Positions 35,972 through 43,485 of a DNA stretch of 64,000 nt are shown piece by piece. The DNA comes from Nocardia brasiliensis ATCC 700358. GTDB lineage: Bacteria > Actinomycetota > Actinomycetes > Mycobacteriales > Mycobacteriaceae. Position 1 is the first letter of the stretch; each line of letters begins with the position of its first letter. The DNA lies in assembly GCF_000250675.2 (NCBI RefSeq), contig NC_018681.1, forward strand, positions 5,270,001 to 5,334,000, in the 5' to 3' direction. Both the position numbers and the translations under genes were made by a program. The notes under the pieces are model-generated. The model had not been told where the DNA came from. It worked only from the letters and a program-made list of their open reading frames with translations, and made no database searches.

Positions 35972-37098
35972 CAGTCACCCTCCAGCGCAGTCGTCAGATC
36001 CTCGACCAGATCGGCCGGGTCCTCGATCCCGATCGATAGCCGAATCAGGTCGTCGGTGATGCCGGCCGCGTGCCTGATCGCGCGCGGTATCGGTCGATGC
36101 GTCATCAACGCCGGGCACTCGATCAGCGACCGCACCCCACCGAGACTCACCGCGCAGGCGAACAGTTGCGTGCGCGCCATCAGCTTCTCGGGATCGCCGC
36201 GGTAGCGGAAGCTCACGATCGAACCCGGACCCGACATCTGCCGGCCCGCCAGCCGATACCCGGGATGCGACGGCAGACCCGGATAACACACCGCATCGAC
36301 AGCGGGATGCCCACACAGTTCCTCGGCGATCGAGCGCGCGGTGGCGGTCTGGCGAGTCACCCGCAGGGACAGCGTTTTCACGCCGCGGTGCACCAGATAG
36401 CAGTCCAGGCCGCCGGATACGGCGCCGGTCACCGTGCGATGTTCGACGAATCGGGCGTGCAGCCCCTCGTCGCCGCACACCAGCGCACCACCGAGCACAT
36501 CGGCGTGGCCCGCGATGAATTTGGTTGTGCTGTACAGGCTTACATCAGCGCCCAGATCCAATGGGCGTTGCAGGGCCGGGCTGGCGAACGTGTTGTCGAC
36601 GACGACCACCGCACCCCGCGCGTGGGCCCGCCGGCTGACCTCGGCCACGTCCGTGATCTTCAGCAAAGGATTGCTCGGTGTCTCCACCCACACCATCGCG
36701 GTGTCGGTCGCCAGCGCACGCCGCACCTCGGCCGGATCGGTCAGATCCGCATAGTCGACCTGAATGCCGAACCGCGCCAGCGTCGAGAACAACGCGTAGG
36801 TGCCGCCGTACACATCGTCGGACGACACCAGCCGCTGCCCGGGCGACAGCACGGACAGCGCCGTGGTCGCGGCCGCCTGCCCCGAGGAGAAGGACGCGCA
36901 GCACCGCGCGTCCTCCAGCGCGGCCAGACATTCCTCCAGGGCTTCCCTGGTCGGGTTCTCGCCACGAGAATAGAAGAGCCGCAACGGTTCCTGCGCGAAG
37001 CGATCGTAGGTGGTGGCGACATGGATCGGCGCGACGATGTCACCGGTGCCGGGCGCGGGCGGCTGCCCGCTGTGCACGAGCCGGGTATCGAAGCGCAT
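35971..37098 (-). CDS. Cystathionine gamma-synthase / gamma-lyase family PLP enzyme
   Basis: A 375-residue PLP enzyme from ATG 37098. Motifs are FYSRGENPTREALEECLAALE, the PLP-phosphate region SSGQAAATTAL, VWVETPSNPLLKITD, VVVDNTFASP and the PLP-lysine motif SLYSTTKFIAGHADVLGG. YGGT appears where methionine gamma-lyases usually have YGCT, which favours synthase or cystathionine-lyase activity. A related methionine gamma-lyase (CalE6) is known in the calicheamicin cluster. Here it may feed sulfur for a trisulfide trigger (inference). The gap to the upstream methyltransferase is 5 nt. Earlier in-frame starts overlap that gene and were rejected. Confidence 0.88.
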   Translation of the reverse strand: MRFDTRLVHSGQPPAPGTGDIVAPIHVATTYDRFAQEPLRLFYSRGENPTREALEECLAALEDARCCASFSSGQAAATTALSVLSPGQRLVSSDDVYGGTYALFSTLARFGIQVDYADLTDPAEVRRALATDTAMVWVETPSNPLLKITDVAEVSRRAHARGAVVVVDNTFASPALQRPLDLGADVSLYSTTKFIAGHADVLGGALVCGDEGLHARFVEHRTVTGAVSGGLDCYLVHRGVKTLSLRVTRQTATARSIAEELCGHPAVDAVCYPGLPSHPGYRLAGRQMSGPGSIVSFRYRGDPEKLMARTQLFACAVSLGGVRSLIECPALMTHRPIPRAIRHAAGITDDLIRLSIGIEDPADLVEDLTTALEGD

Positions 37099-37103
37099 GG
37101 CGA

Positions 37104-37976
37104 TCAGCCGATCGGCGCGACGGCCCGCACCAGCAGGGCCTTGCTCGGCAGGGCGATCTCGCCCGCGGACGTGCGATACGGCTCGACGGCCTCGCCCACC
37201 GCGGTCCAGATTTCCGGATCGTCGGCACTGCCGAACTTCTCCCGCAGCATGGCCTTCAGCCCGGGTGGACTGACCACCTTGCTGAATTCGATGTAGTGCT
37301 GCGGGGATTCGAGCACGAACGGCACCTGGAACGGGGTCACTTCGACATCGCTGAAACCAGCCTTCGCCACCTCGGTGGCGAGCGCCTCCGGATCGCCCAT
37401 GCTGAACGGTCCCGGCGTTCCCGGCGGCGCGGGTGACAGCTCGAGCCGTCCGCTGAGGACCTGGAAGGCGACCGACATCATGGGCACTTCCGACCCCGGA
37501 GCCGCCCACACCGCGGCGGCGAGCAGACCACCGGGCACCAGCACCCGTGCCAGGGCCCGGAACGCCTCCACGTGATCGACCGCGAACATCAGGCCCCAGC
37601 GACTGAGCACGACGTCGAACGACGCCGCGGGAAACTCCAGCGATTCGACGTCACCGACCGCGAATTCGACATTGTCCAGACCGCGCGCCCGCTCCCGGGC
37701 CCGGCTGATCATCTCCGGGGCGAGGTCGATCCCGATGACCGCGCCGGCCGAGCCGACGACGGCGGCGGCCGACAGCGCCGGTTCACCGGTGCCGGTGCCG
37801 ACGTCGAGGACCCGATGGCCCGGTCGCACTCCGGCGAGGTCGAGCAGTCGTGCGGTCACCGGCGCGCCGCCTCTTTCGAAGTCGGCCGCACAGGACACCC
37901 AGCCGTCGCTGATCGCGTTCCAGTTGGCTCGTTGCGTCCGTTTGAAACTCACCGGATCGAAATCGGCAGTGGTCAT
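37104..37976 (-). CDS. Class I SAM-dependent methyltransferase (UbiE/COQ5-like)
   Basis: A 290-residue cytosolic methyltransferase. SAM motif I is VLDVGTGTGEPALSAA; motif II/post-I is VIGIDLAPEMISRARERA; EFAVGDVESLEFP and FDVVLSRWGLMFAVDH are later motifs. It lies between the cysteine desulfurase and the cystathionine-type gene with gaps of 13 and 5 nt, so it is co-transcribed. Substrate unknown. S- or O-methylation of the warhead, including the methyl of a methyl trisulfide, is a reasonable guess. Confidence 0.85.
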   Translation of the reverse strand: MTTADFDPVSFKRTQRANWNAISDGWVSCAADFERGGAPVTARLLDLAGVRPGHRVLDVGTGTGEPALSAAAVVGSAGAVIGIDLAPEMISRARERARGLDNVEFAVGDVESLEFPAASFDVVLSRWGLMFAVDHVEAFRALARVLVPGGLLAAAVWAAPGSEVPMMSVAFQVLSGRLELSPAPPGTPGPFSMGDPEALATEVAKAGFSDVEVTPFQVPFVLESPQHYIEFSKVVSPPGLKAMLREKFGSADDPEIWTAVGEAVEPYRTSAGEIALPSKALLVRAVAPIG

Positions 37977-37989
37977 GACACCTGTCCCG

Positions 37990-39309
37990 TCAGTTCTGGT
38001 GCGGGGTGGACGGATCGATCGCCAGGAACCGTTCGGTGGGATGCTCTTCGGTCCAGAAGCCGGGCCGCACGGTCGAGAGTGCGCGCCGGACCAGATCTAT
38101 CTCGGCTTCGGTGTTGTAGACCGCGAACGACAGGCGAACCGTGCCGACTTCGCCGAAGCTGTCGAGGAATACGTTGGCGCAGTGCACGCCGCTGCGCACC
38201 GCCACACCGTGCGCGTCCAGGTGTCCGCCGACGTCGTAGGGGTGGATGCCGTCGACGACGAACGAGACGATCCCGCTCGGCTGGGCCGCCGGGTCGCCCA
38301 GAATGCGCACGCCCGCAACGCTTTCCAGCGCGTCTACGGCCGCGTGCACCAGTAGGTCGTCGTGCCGCTGGACGTCGCCCCAGCCGAGGCGCTCGACATA
38401 GGCGAAGGCCGCGGCCAGTCCGATCGCGCCCGCGATGTGCGGTGTGCCCGCTTCGAGCCGGGCCGGCACCGGCACATAGGCGACCGGCTCGTCGAACGTC
38501 ACTCCTTTCACGGTGCCGCCGCCCACTTGATACGGCGCCAGTCGCGACAACAGCTCGCGCTTGCCGTACAGCACGCCGATGCCCATCGGACCGTAGATCT
38601 TGTGTCCGGAGAAGCAATAGAAGTCGGCGCCGAGGTCGCGAACATCCACCGGCCGGTGCGGCACCTCCTGGGCACCGTCGACGAGCACCGGAATGCCGTG
38701 CCGATGCGCCGCGCCGATCATGTCCCGGACCGGGTTCACGGTGCCGAGCACGTTGGACACCTGGGCGACCGCGGCCAATTTGACCCGGGGTCCGAGCGCT
38801 GCGGCGAACCGGTCGAGCGCGACCCGTCCCCCTGCGCCGACCGGAACGACGACGAGTTCGGCGCCGGTGGTCTCGCACAACCTGCGCCACGGCAACATGT
38901 TGGAGTTGTGTTCCATTCCGGTGACGACGATTTGGTCGTCGCCCGTCACGGTGGACCGGCCGAAGGTATCGGCGAGGAGGTTGACCGCGGCGGTCGTGCC
39001 GGGGGTGAAAACTACTTCGTCGGCGTGCTCCGCGTTGATCGCCTGCCGAATGGTCTCGCGCGCCGCTTCATAGGCATCGGTGGCCGCCATGCTGAGCTGG
39101 TAGTAGCCCCTGCCGATATTGCTGTTGACACCGGAGTAATAGTCCACGAGCGCGTCGAGCACGGCGCGTGGTTTCTGGGTAGTCGCCGCATTGTCCAGGT
39201 ACACCAACGGATTCGGGCCGAAACGCCGCTCCAGGATGGGAAAGTCCCGCCGGACGGACTCCCCCAGCGTCGAAGAGCTGATCTTCCCATTACTCACCAG
39301 ATCAGTCAT
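37990..39309 (-). CDS. SufS-like (group II) cysteine desulfurase
   Basis: A 439-residue PLP enzyme from ATG 39309. Visible motifs are YLDNAATTQKP, FTPGTTAAVNLLA, the EHNSNMLPW His region, DGAQEVPHRPVD, the PLP-lysine motif FSGHKIYGPMGIGVLYG and the persulfide Cys in RSGVHCANVFLD. It removes sulfur from cysteine as a protein persulfide. It is first in a sulfur/methyl operon and far from any suf Fe-S cluster gene, so a dedicated role in natural-product sulfur supply is likely. The ATG is directly preceded by a palindrome with no ribosome binding site in between, which hints at leaderless translation. Confidence 0.88.
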   Translation of the reverse strand: MTDLVSNGKISSSTLGESVRRDFPILERRFGPNPLVYLDNAATTQKPRAVLDALVDYYSGVNSNIGRGYYQLSMAATDAYEAARETIRQAINAEHADEVVFTPGTTAAVNLLADTFGRSTVTGDDQIVVTGMEHNSNMLPWRRLCETTGAELVVVPVGAGGRVALDRFAAALGPRVKLAAVAQVSNVLGTVNPVRDMIGAAHRHGIPVLVDGAQEVPHRPVDVRDLGADFYCFSGHKIYGPMGIGVLYGKRELLSRLAPYQVGGGTVKGVTFDEPVAYVPVPARLEAGTPHIAGAIGLAAAFAYVERLGWGDVQRHDDLLVHAAVDALESVAGVRILGDPAAQPSGIVSFVVDGIHPYDVGGHLDAHGVAVRSGVHCANVFLDSFGEVGTVRLSFAVYNTEAEIDLVRRALSTVRPGFWTEEHPTERFLAIDPSTPHQN

Positions 39310-39326
39310 TAGATAACCATATCTAA
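39309..39326. promoter_or_regulatory. Palindromic operator candidate TTAGATA-ACCA-TATCTAA at the desulfurase start
   Basis: Seven-base perfect arms at 39309-39315 and 39320-39326 flank a 4-base spacer and touch the start codon of the - strand desulfurase gene. Such a site would block initiation when occupied. It overlaps the ATAT half of the ACTT-N7-ATAT signature. Confidence 0.5.
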
Positions 39327-39333
39327 ATGAAGT
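39319..39333 (-). promoter_or_regulatory. ACTT-N7-ATAT signature before sulfur operon
   Basis: Read on the - strand: ACTT (39333-39330), seven bases, ATAT (39322-39319), ending 10 nt before the ATG. The extended match GTAACTTCAtTTAGATATgGTTA is shared, with some differences, with the site at 49493-49507. Probable promoter or operator. Confidence 0.45.
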
Positions 39334-39341
39334 TACTTTGC

Positions 39342-40040
39342 CTAGGGCTGGAACAGTTTCCGGAACTCGGTCAGATAGCGGCGCGGGAACTGGAACACCT
39401 TCTGCGGCGGGTACCGGCGCTCGTCCGCGTAGGGGCCGAAGAAGTACCAGCAGATCTGGGCGACCTGCTCGGTGAACAACACCGGATGGACGCCCGGGGA
39501 GTACATCGCCATATGACAAAAGGCCGCCCCGAACTCACCGCGCGCCGAGAACCCGTGCCCGGACATCACATGCCCGAAGACGTCGTGCACGACCCGGAAC
39601 ACGTCGTTGTGGCAGAGCTCGACACCCTCGACCACGATGCCGGACGGTTCCAGCAGCGGGTGGAACTCCTCGTCCAGACCAGGCCCGTGCCCGGCACTCG
39701 TCAGATAAACGTACAGCTCACCGCGCGTGCGCACGGACGCGCGCAGCTCGGCCGAACTCCGGTAGGGCTGCCCGGGCGCCAGCCAGGGGCGCACCGCGAC
39801 GCCCGCGTCGACCACCACCGCATACTGCTGCAGATTCTCGCGCTTGAACCGGTCGTAGCGCCGGGCCAGCGACGGGTCGTAGGCCAGCCGCGGCGCCTGG
39901 TCGAAGTACGCGGCCACCCGGCGGCAGTAGTCCGCGTCCCAGTCGAGCGTGCACGCCGCCGAGGCGGCGAGCGCGCACCCGTCGGCGGGCAGGTGATGAT
40001 CGACGTACGCCTGCGCAAGATCGGCCAGTTCCGCTGCCAT
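39342..40040 (-). CDS. Aromatic amino acid hydroxylase-like, putative non-heme iron protein
   Basis: About 232 residues. The start ATG at 40040 is chosen because AGGGG lies 8 nt upstream. The core VVHDVFGHVMSGHGFSARGEF has His-x4-His followed by a Glu, the ligand spacing of the pterin-dependent aromatic amino acid hydroxylases, and a later FTEQVAQICWYFFGPYADE resembles their TIYWFTVEFG region. There is no regulatory domain, and the usual PDICHE text is changed, so the substrate and the need for pterin are uncertain. It has its own promoter, divergent from the propeller gene, and is placed between the sulfur operon and other cluster genes. Confidence 0.5.
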   Translation of the reverse strand: MAAELADLAQAYVDHHLPADGCALAASAACTLDWDADYCRRVAAYFDQAPRLAYDPSLARRYDRFKRENLQQYAVVVDAGVAVRPWLAPGQPYRSSAELRASVRTRGELYVYLTSAGHGPGLDEEFHPLLEPSGIVVEGVELCHNDVFRVVHDVFGHVMSGHGFSARGEFGAAFCHMAMYSPGVHPVLFTEQVAQICWYFFGPYADERRYPPQKVFQFPRRYLTEFRKLFQP

Positions 40041-40061
40041 CAACATCACCCCTGATTCACA

Positions 40062-40076
40062 ATATATTCTTGAAGT
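40062..40076 (-). promoter_or_regulatory. ACTT-N7-ATAT signature before the hydroxylase-like gene
   Basis: On the - strand, ACTT (40076-40073), seven bases (CAAGAAT) and ATAT (40065-40062), 22 nt before the chosen ATG. It is in the 66-base gap between two divergent genes and oriented toward the hydroxylase-like gene. Confidence 0.4.
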
Positions 40077-40106
40077 GAGATCGATGCCAGGTCAGGAGAG
40101 ACCGAG

Positions 40107-40757
40107 ATGACCTACTGCGAATCCGTACCCGTCGCCAAGACGCTGCCCGCGCCCACCGGCTATCTGTGCGGGCTGACCTGGGACGGCTCGATGCTGTGGC
40201 ATTCCGACCAGGACGCGAAAGCGATCTACGCCCTCGACCCGTCCGACGGCACGGTCGTCCGATCGTGGGCCTGCGCCCGGGTCCGGGCGGACCTCGCCTA
40301 CGACGGCGCCCGGCTGCTCCAGGTCGGCGGGCACCCCAAACGGCTCGTGCTCATCGATCCGGACACCGGGGAATCCGTCGGCGAGAAAGCGGTACTTCCG
40401 TCCAGTGGCCGGCTGACCGGAATCGAATTCGGCCCCGAGGGACTGTGGCTGTGCTTGCGCGGGCCGACCGTGGTGCAGCTACGGAACTACGCGACCATGG
40501 AGATCGAACGCGAGTACCCGACGGGTGGCGAATCCCCTTCGGGCCTCACGTATGTCGACGGTATGGTGCTGCACGGCGACTTCGGCGATGCGCTGGTGCG
40601 CGCGCTCGACGCGCGCACCGGCGCGCAGATCGGTTCGTTCCGCGTCCCTGGCCATCCGACCGGAATGACCTGGGACGGTAGCCATCTCTGGTATTGCGAC
40701 TTCCCCGCACGCGCGCTGCGCGCCGTCGAACTCGACTCCGTGCTCAATCGAGCGTAG
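40107..40757 (+). CDS. YncE-like beta-propeller protein (paralogue of 62226-62864)
   Basis: A 216-residue cytosolic protein, with no signal peptide, and a CAGGAGA ribosome binding site. Repeated blades have the pattern LTWDGSMLWHSD, IYALDPSDGTVVRSW, LVLIDPDTGESVGE and ALDARTGAQIGSF, ending GMTWDGSHLWYCDFPARALRAVEL. It is too short for a closed 7-blade propeller unless it dimerises. The C-terminal blade is nearly the same as that of the protein at 62226-62864 (GLTWDGSRIWYCDHTTLQLRA), so the two are duplicates flanking the cluster. A binding or sequestration role is possible; no catalytic motif is seen. The 3' end overlaps the convergent kinase-like gene by 14 nt. Confidence 0.7.
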   Translation: MTYCESVPVAKTLPAPTGYLCGLTWDGSMLWHSDQDAKAIYALDPSDGTVVRSWACARVRADLAYDGARLLQVGGHPKRLVLIDPDTGESVGEKAVLPSSGRLTGIEFGPEGLWLCLRGPTVVQLRNYATMEIEREYPTGGESPSGLTYVDGMVLHGDFGDALVRALDARTGAQIGSFRVPGHPTGMTWDGSHLWYCDFPARALRAVELDSVLNRA

Positions 40758-42042
40758 AACGGCCGCCTTCGGTACCGAACAGGCCGCGCATGAGCTGCGG
40801 CTTGGCCGCCTCCTGGAAATCCATGTCCGGATCGAGTTCCCGGATGGTCCCCTCGATCACCAGCAAGGACAGCAGCGGGAAGACCAGCTCGGACGCGGCG
40901 TTGATGCCGAAGCGGCGTTGCAGGTCGAACATCTCCATGGCGAAGGCGATCAGGCTGAACTCGCTGGCCGCCTGGCCGTGGCTGCGTTCGACCAGGTCCG
41001 CCATCCGGACCGTGAACCCCTCGAGGTCGGCGTCCGCGGCGATGTGCGCCGCGCTCTGGATCACGATCTCGGCGGCATGACGCCCGCGTCCGATCGCCAT
41101 GTTCATGAAGAATTCGGCGAACAGGCGCCGCAGGCGATCGGTGAGCTGGACGCTGAAGCCCGCGTCGAGCACCACCACCTGGGCGCTGCGGGTGAAGTAG
41201 AGATTGCCAGGATGCATGTCGCAGTGCACGAATCCGTCGACGAAGAGCATCTGATACATCGCGGCCATGCCCGAGGCCGCGAAGCGCCGGCGGGCCGCCG
41301 GGGAGCAGTGCTCGGCCGTGTCCACCGCCAGGCCCGGGATGAACTCCATCACGATGCACCGGGGACGGCAGGCCTCGGGATAGACCTTCGGCACCCAGAC
41401 CCGCGGCACCTCGGAGAGGTTCTTGCGCAACCGCCGCAGATTGTCGGCCTCGCGCTCGAAGTCGAGCTGGCCCAGGATGGCGTCGGCCATATTCGCCACG
41501 ACTTCCGTCACCGGAACGCCGCGGAAAATCGGTAGTCGCGCAACGAAAGCCGCACCGCCGCGGATCAGCGCGAGGTCGGCGGACATGGTCTGCTCGATAC
41601 CGGGCCTGCGCAGTTTGACCGCCACATCCTGGCCGGAGCGCAACCGCGCCCGATACACCGAGGCCACGCTGCCGGAGGCGACCGGCCGGGTATCGAGCGA
41701 GGCGAAAACGTCGTCCACCTCCGCGCCGTAGGCCTCGGTCAGCGCGACCGCGGTGTGCGCGGCGTCCAGTGGCGCGACGGAATCCTGCAACAGCGACAGC
41801 TCGTCACACAGCGCCGGCGGCAACAGGTCGCGGCGGGTGCCGAGCACCTGTCCCGCTTTGACAAAGGTCGGTCCGAGCAACATCAAAAGCGCGACGAGCC
41901 GCCGATAGACGTGCCGGCGGCCGGTCTCCGGGCCGTAGCGCAACCGGCGGATCAGGCCACCCGGTATCGCGGGGACGGCCACCGCGACAACGGTGCCGGT
42001 GACGCGCATTGCCCGCAGCGTGAGCGCGAATCCTGCTCGCAT
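40744..42042 (-). CDS. AarF/UbiB (ABC1) family atypical kinase
   Basis: A 432-residue protein. The KxGQ-type motif of the family appears as FVKAGQVLGTRRDLLP. ASGSVASVYRARLRSG is the Ala-rich loop, AVKLRRPG holds the ATP-binding lysine, CDMHPGNLYF the catalytic loop and VLDAGFS replaces DFG. An N-terminal hydrophobic stretch suggests membrane contact. UbiB proteins usually support isoprenoid quinone synthesis. Its presence inside a secondary-metabolite cluster is not routine, and its substrate here is unknown. The ada-like gene lies 3 nt upstream on the same strand. Confidence 0.85.
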   Translation of the reverse strand: MRAGFALTLRAMRVTGTVVAVAVPAIPGGLIRRLRYGPETGRRHVYRRLVALLMLLGPTFVKAGQVLGTRRDLLPPALCDELSLLQDSVAPLDAAHTAVALTEAYGAEVDDVFASLDTRPVASGSVASVYRARLRSGQDVAVKLRRPGIEQTMSADLALIRGGAAFVARLPIFRGVPVTEVVANMADAILGQLDFEREADNLRRLRKNLSEVPRVWVPKVYPEACRPRCIVMEFIPGLAVDTAEHCSPAARRRFAASGMAAMYQMLFVDGFVHCDMHPGNLYFTRSAQVVVLDAGFSVQLTDRLRRLFAEFFMNMAIGRGRHAAEIVIQSAAHIAADADLEGFTVRMADLVERSHGQAASEFSLIAFAMEMFDLQRRFGINAASELVFPLLSLLVIEGTIRELDPDMDFQEAAKPQLMRGLFGTEGGRSTLD

Positions 42043-42045
42043 ATC

Positions 42046-43137
42046 TCATCTCCCTGTTCTCTGCCGTTGTTCGAGCCGCTCCCGCGCCTGCGCGAGATCA
42101 CGACGAATGTCCGAGGCCACGTCGGTCGGGCAGAAGGCCGCATCGATTCCGGCGGCCACCACGTCGACGAGCGCGGCGACCGACATGCCCAGCCGGGCGT
42201 GGCACAGCTGGTATTCGCGGTTCAGCGAGGTGCCGAACATCCCCGGATCGTCGGTGCCGAGCGTGACCGGGACACCCGCGGCGAGTAACGCGGGCAGCGG
42301 ATGCTCCTCGAATGTCCGCACCGCACTGGTGCGGACGTTCGACGACGGACACACCTCGAGGGTGATATTCCGTTCCGCCAGATAGTCGAGCAACCGGCGG
42401 TCGGTCACCGCCCGAATGCCGTGCCCGATCCGCTCCGCGCCCAGATCCCGCGCGGCGGACCAGATTTCACCGGCGTCGGAGACCTCCCCCGCATGCGGCA
42501 CCGCGTGCAGCCCACTGGCCCTTGCCTTTTCGAACGCGGCGCAGAACAACCTCCGCGGTGCGCCGAGTTCCGGGCCGCCCAGCCCGAACCCCACCGTGCC
42601 ATCGGGTTGGTGGCGCAGAATCCAGTCCACCGTCGCAAAAGCGCCGGCGATACCGTCATCCGCCGACGCATCGAATATCCAATTCAGGTGGATCCCATGG
42701 CGTTCGGCCACGAGGCGGCGGCCGGCCGCCAGCGCCTCGGCGAGTTCCGCAGCGGCGATGCCCATGCGCAGATGCGACAGTGGCGTCACGGTCACCTCCG
42801 CATACCGCACATTGTCCAGCGCGAGCTGGTCGCCGAGACCGGTCACCAGCGCCACCACCGCGGCACCGCTGGTGACCAGCCTGTTGACCGCGGTGTACAC
42901 CTCGATGAAATGCGCGAAATCGGTGAATCGGTAATACCGGCGCAATTCGGCGGGCTCGGCCGGCACCCCGACGTCCGGCCGGCCCGCGGCCAATGCGGCC
43001 ACCGTGCCCACCGCCGCCGAACCCAGCAGGTGTACATGCAATTCCACCTTCGGCAGCGCCGCGAGGAAAGCCGCCGCGGACTGCCCGTCGCCGGGCACCG
43101 CGCCGCCGCCCGGCCCCGTCCAGTGCGGCGTGCCCAT
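42046..43137 (-). CDS. Adenosine deaminase family hydrolase
   Basis: About 363 residues from ATG 43137, which follows GGGGG with ~6-nt spacing; longer upstream starts lack support. Metal and substrate motifs are visible: HVHLLGS (zinc His pair; most members read HxHLDG, so the Asp is replaced), GLHAVPHAGE, IGHGIRAV, EVCPSSNVRTSAV and the C-terminal TLGTDDPGMFG. It deaminates adenosine or a related purine or aminated molecule in the cytosol. Four-base-scale linkage with the AarF-like gene implies co-expression. Embedding in the cluster suggests a non-nucleoside substrate could be involved, but this is a guess. Confidence 0.85.
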   Translation of the reverse strand: MGTPHWTGPGGGAVPGDGQSAAAFLAALPKVELHVHLLGSAAVGTVAALAAGRPDVGVPAEPAELRRYYRFTDFAHFIEVYTAVNRLVTSGAAVVALVTGLGDQLALDNVRYAEVTVTPLSHLRMGIAAAELAEALAAGRRLVAERHGIHLNWIFDASADDGIAGAFATVDWILRHQPDGTVGFGLGGPELGAPRRLFCAAFEKARASGLHAVPHAGEVSDAGEIWSAARDLGAERIGHGIRAVTDRRLLDYLAERNITLEVCPSSNVRTSAVRTFEEHPLPALLAAGVPVTLGTDDPGMFGTSLNREYQLCHARLGMSVAALVDVVAAGIDAAFCPTDVASDIRRDLAQARERLEQRQRTGR

Positions 43138-43485
43138 CCGAAACCCCCTGGATAGCAGCGGCATCCGCTTCGCACGGCATGCCGCGAGGCCGACTCGGGG
43201 CCGGAACCGGCCGCCACGTACACCATAGCTTTTTGAAGCCAACTGCCGGGACGGAACGAATGACCCCGACAGTCCGAACCCCATCGGGCCCCTGCGGCAG
43301 CCGCCACAAGGCTGCCCGGCTACAGAACCGAAAGGTACAGAGCCGCAGAATCTACAGAAAACTTATGTAACATATAGCTAGTTGGAATGTCGCGGACGCA
43401 CGGTGACGATGGCTGGCCGACCGGGCGCACAGGCGACGGAGTTGAACGGCTCATCCGGCCGAGCCCATCGTGGAAGAGGTCCCCC
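43138..43485. promoter_or_regulatory. Divergent promoter region between ada-like and aminotransferase genes
   Basis: No gene is seen. At 43356-43386 the sequence becomes AT-rich, with an ACTT-N7-ATAT site on the + strand. An in-frame ATG at 43387 directly follows the island but lacks a ribosome binding site; the ATG at 43486 with AGAGG is preferred. Confidence 0.4.
43361..43375 (+). promoter_or_regulatory. ACTT-N7-ATAT signature before aminotransferase operon
   Basis: ACTT (43361-43364), ATGTAAC, ATAT (43372-43375) followed by AGCTAG. It is 110 nt upstream of the aminotransferase ATG and in the same orientation as the other sites. Confidence 0.45.

Noticed and set aside
43387..43485. Aminotransferase start at ATG 43387
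   Set aside because: There is no ribosome binding site before it and the extra 33 residues are not family-like; AGAGG precedes ATG 43486.
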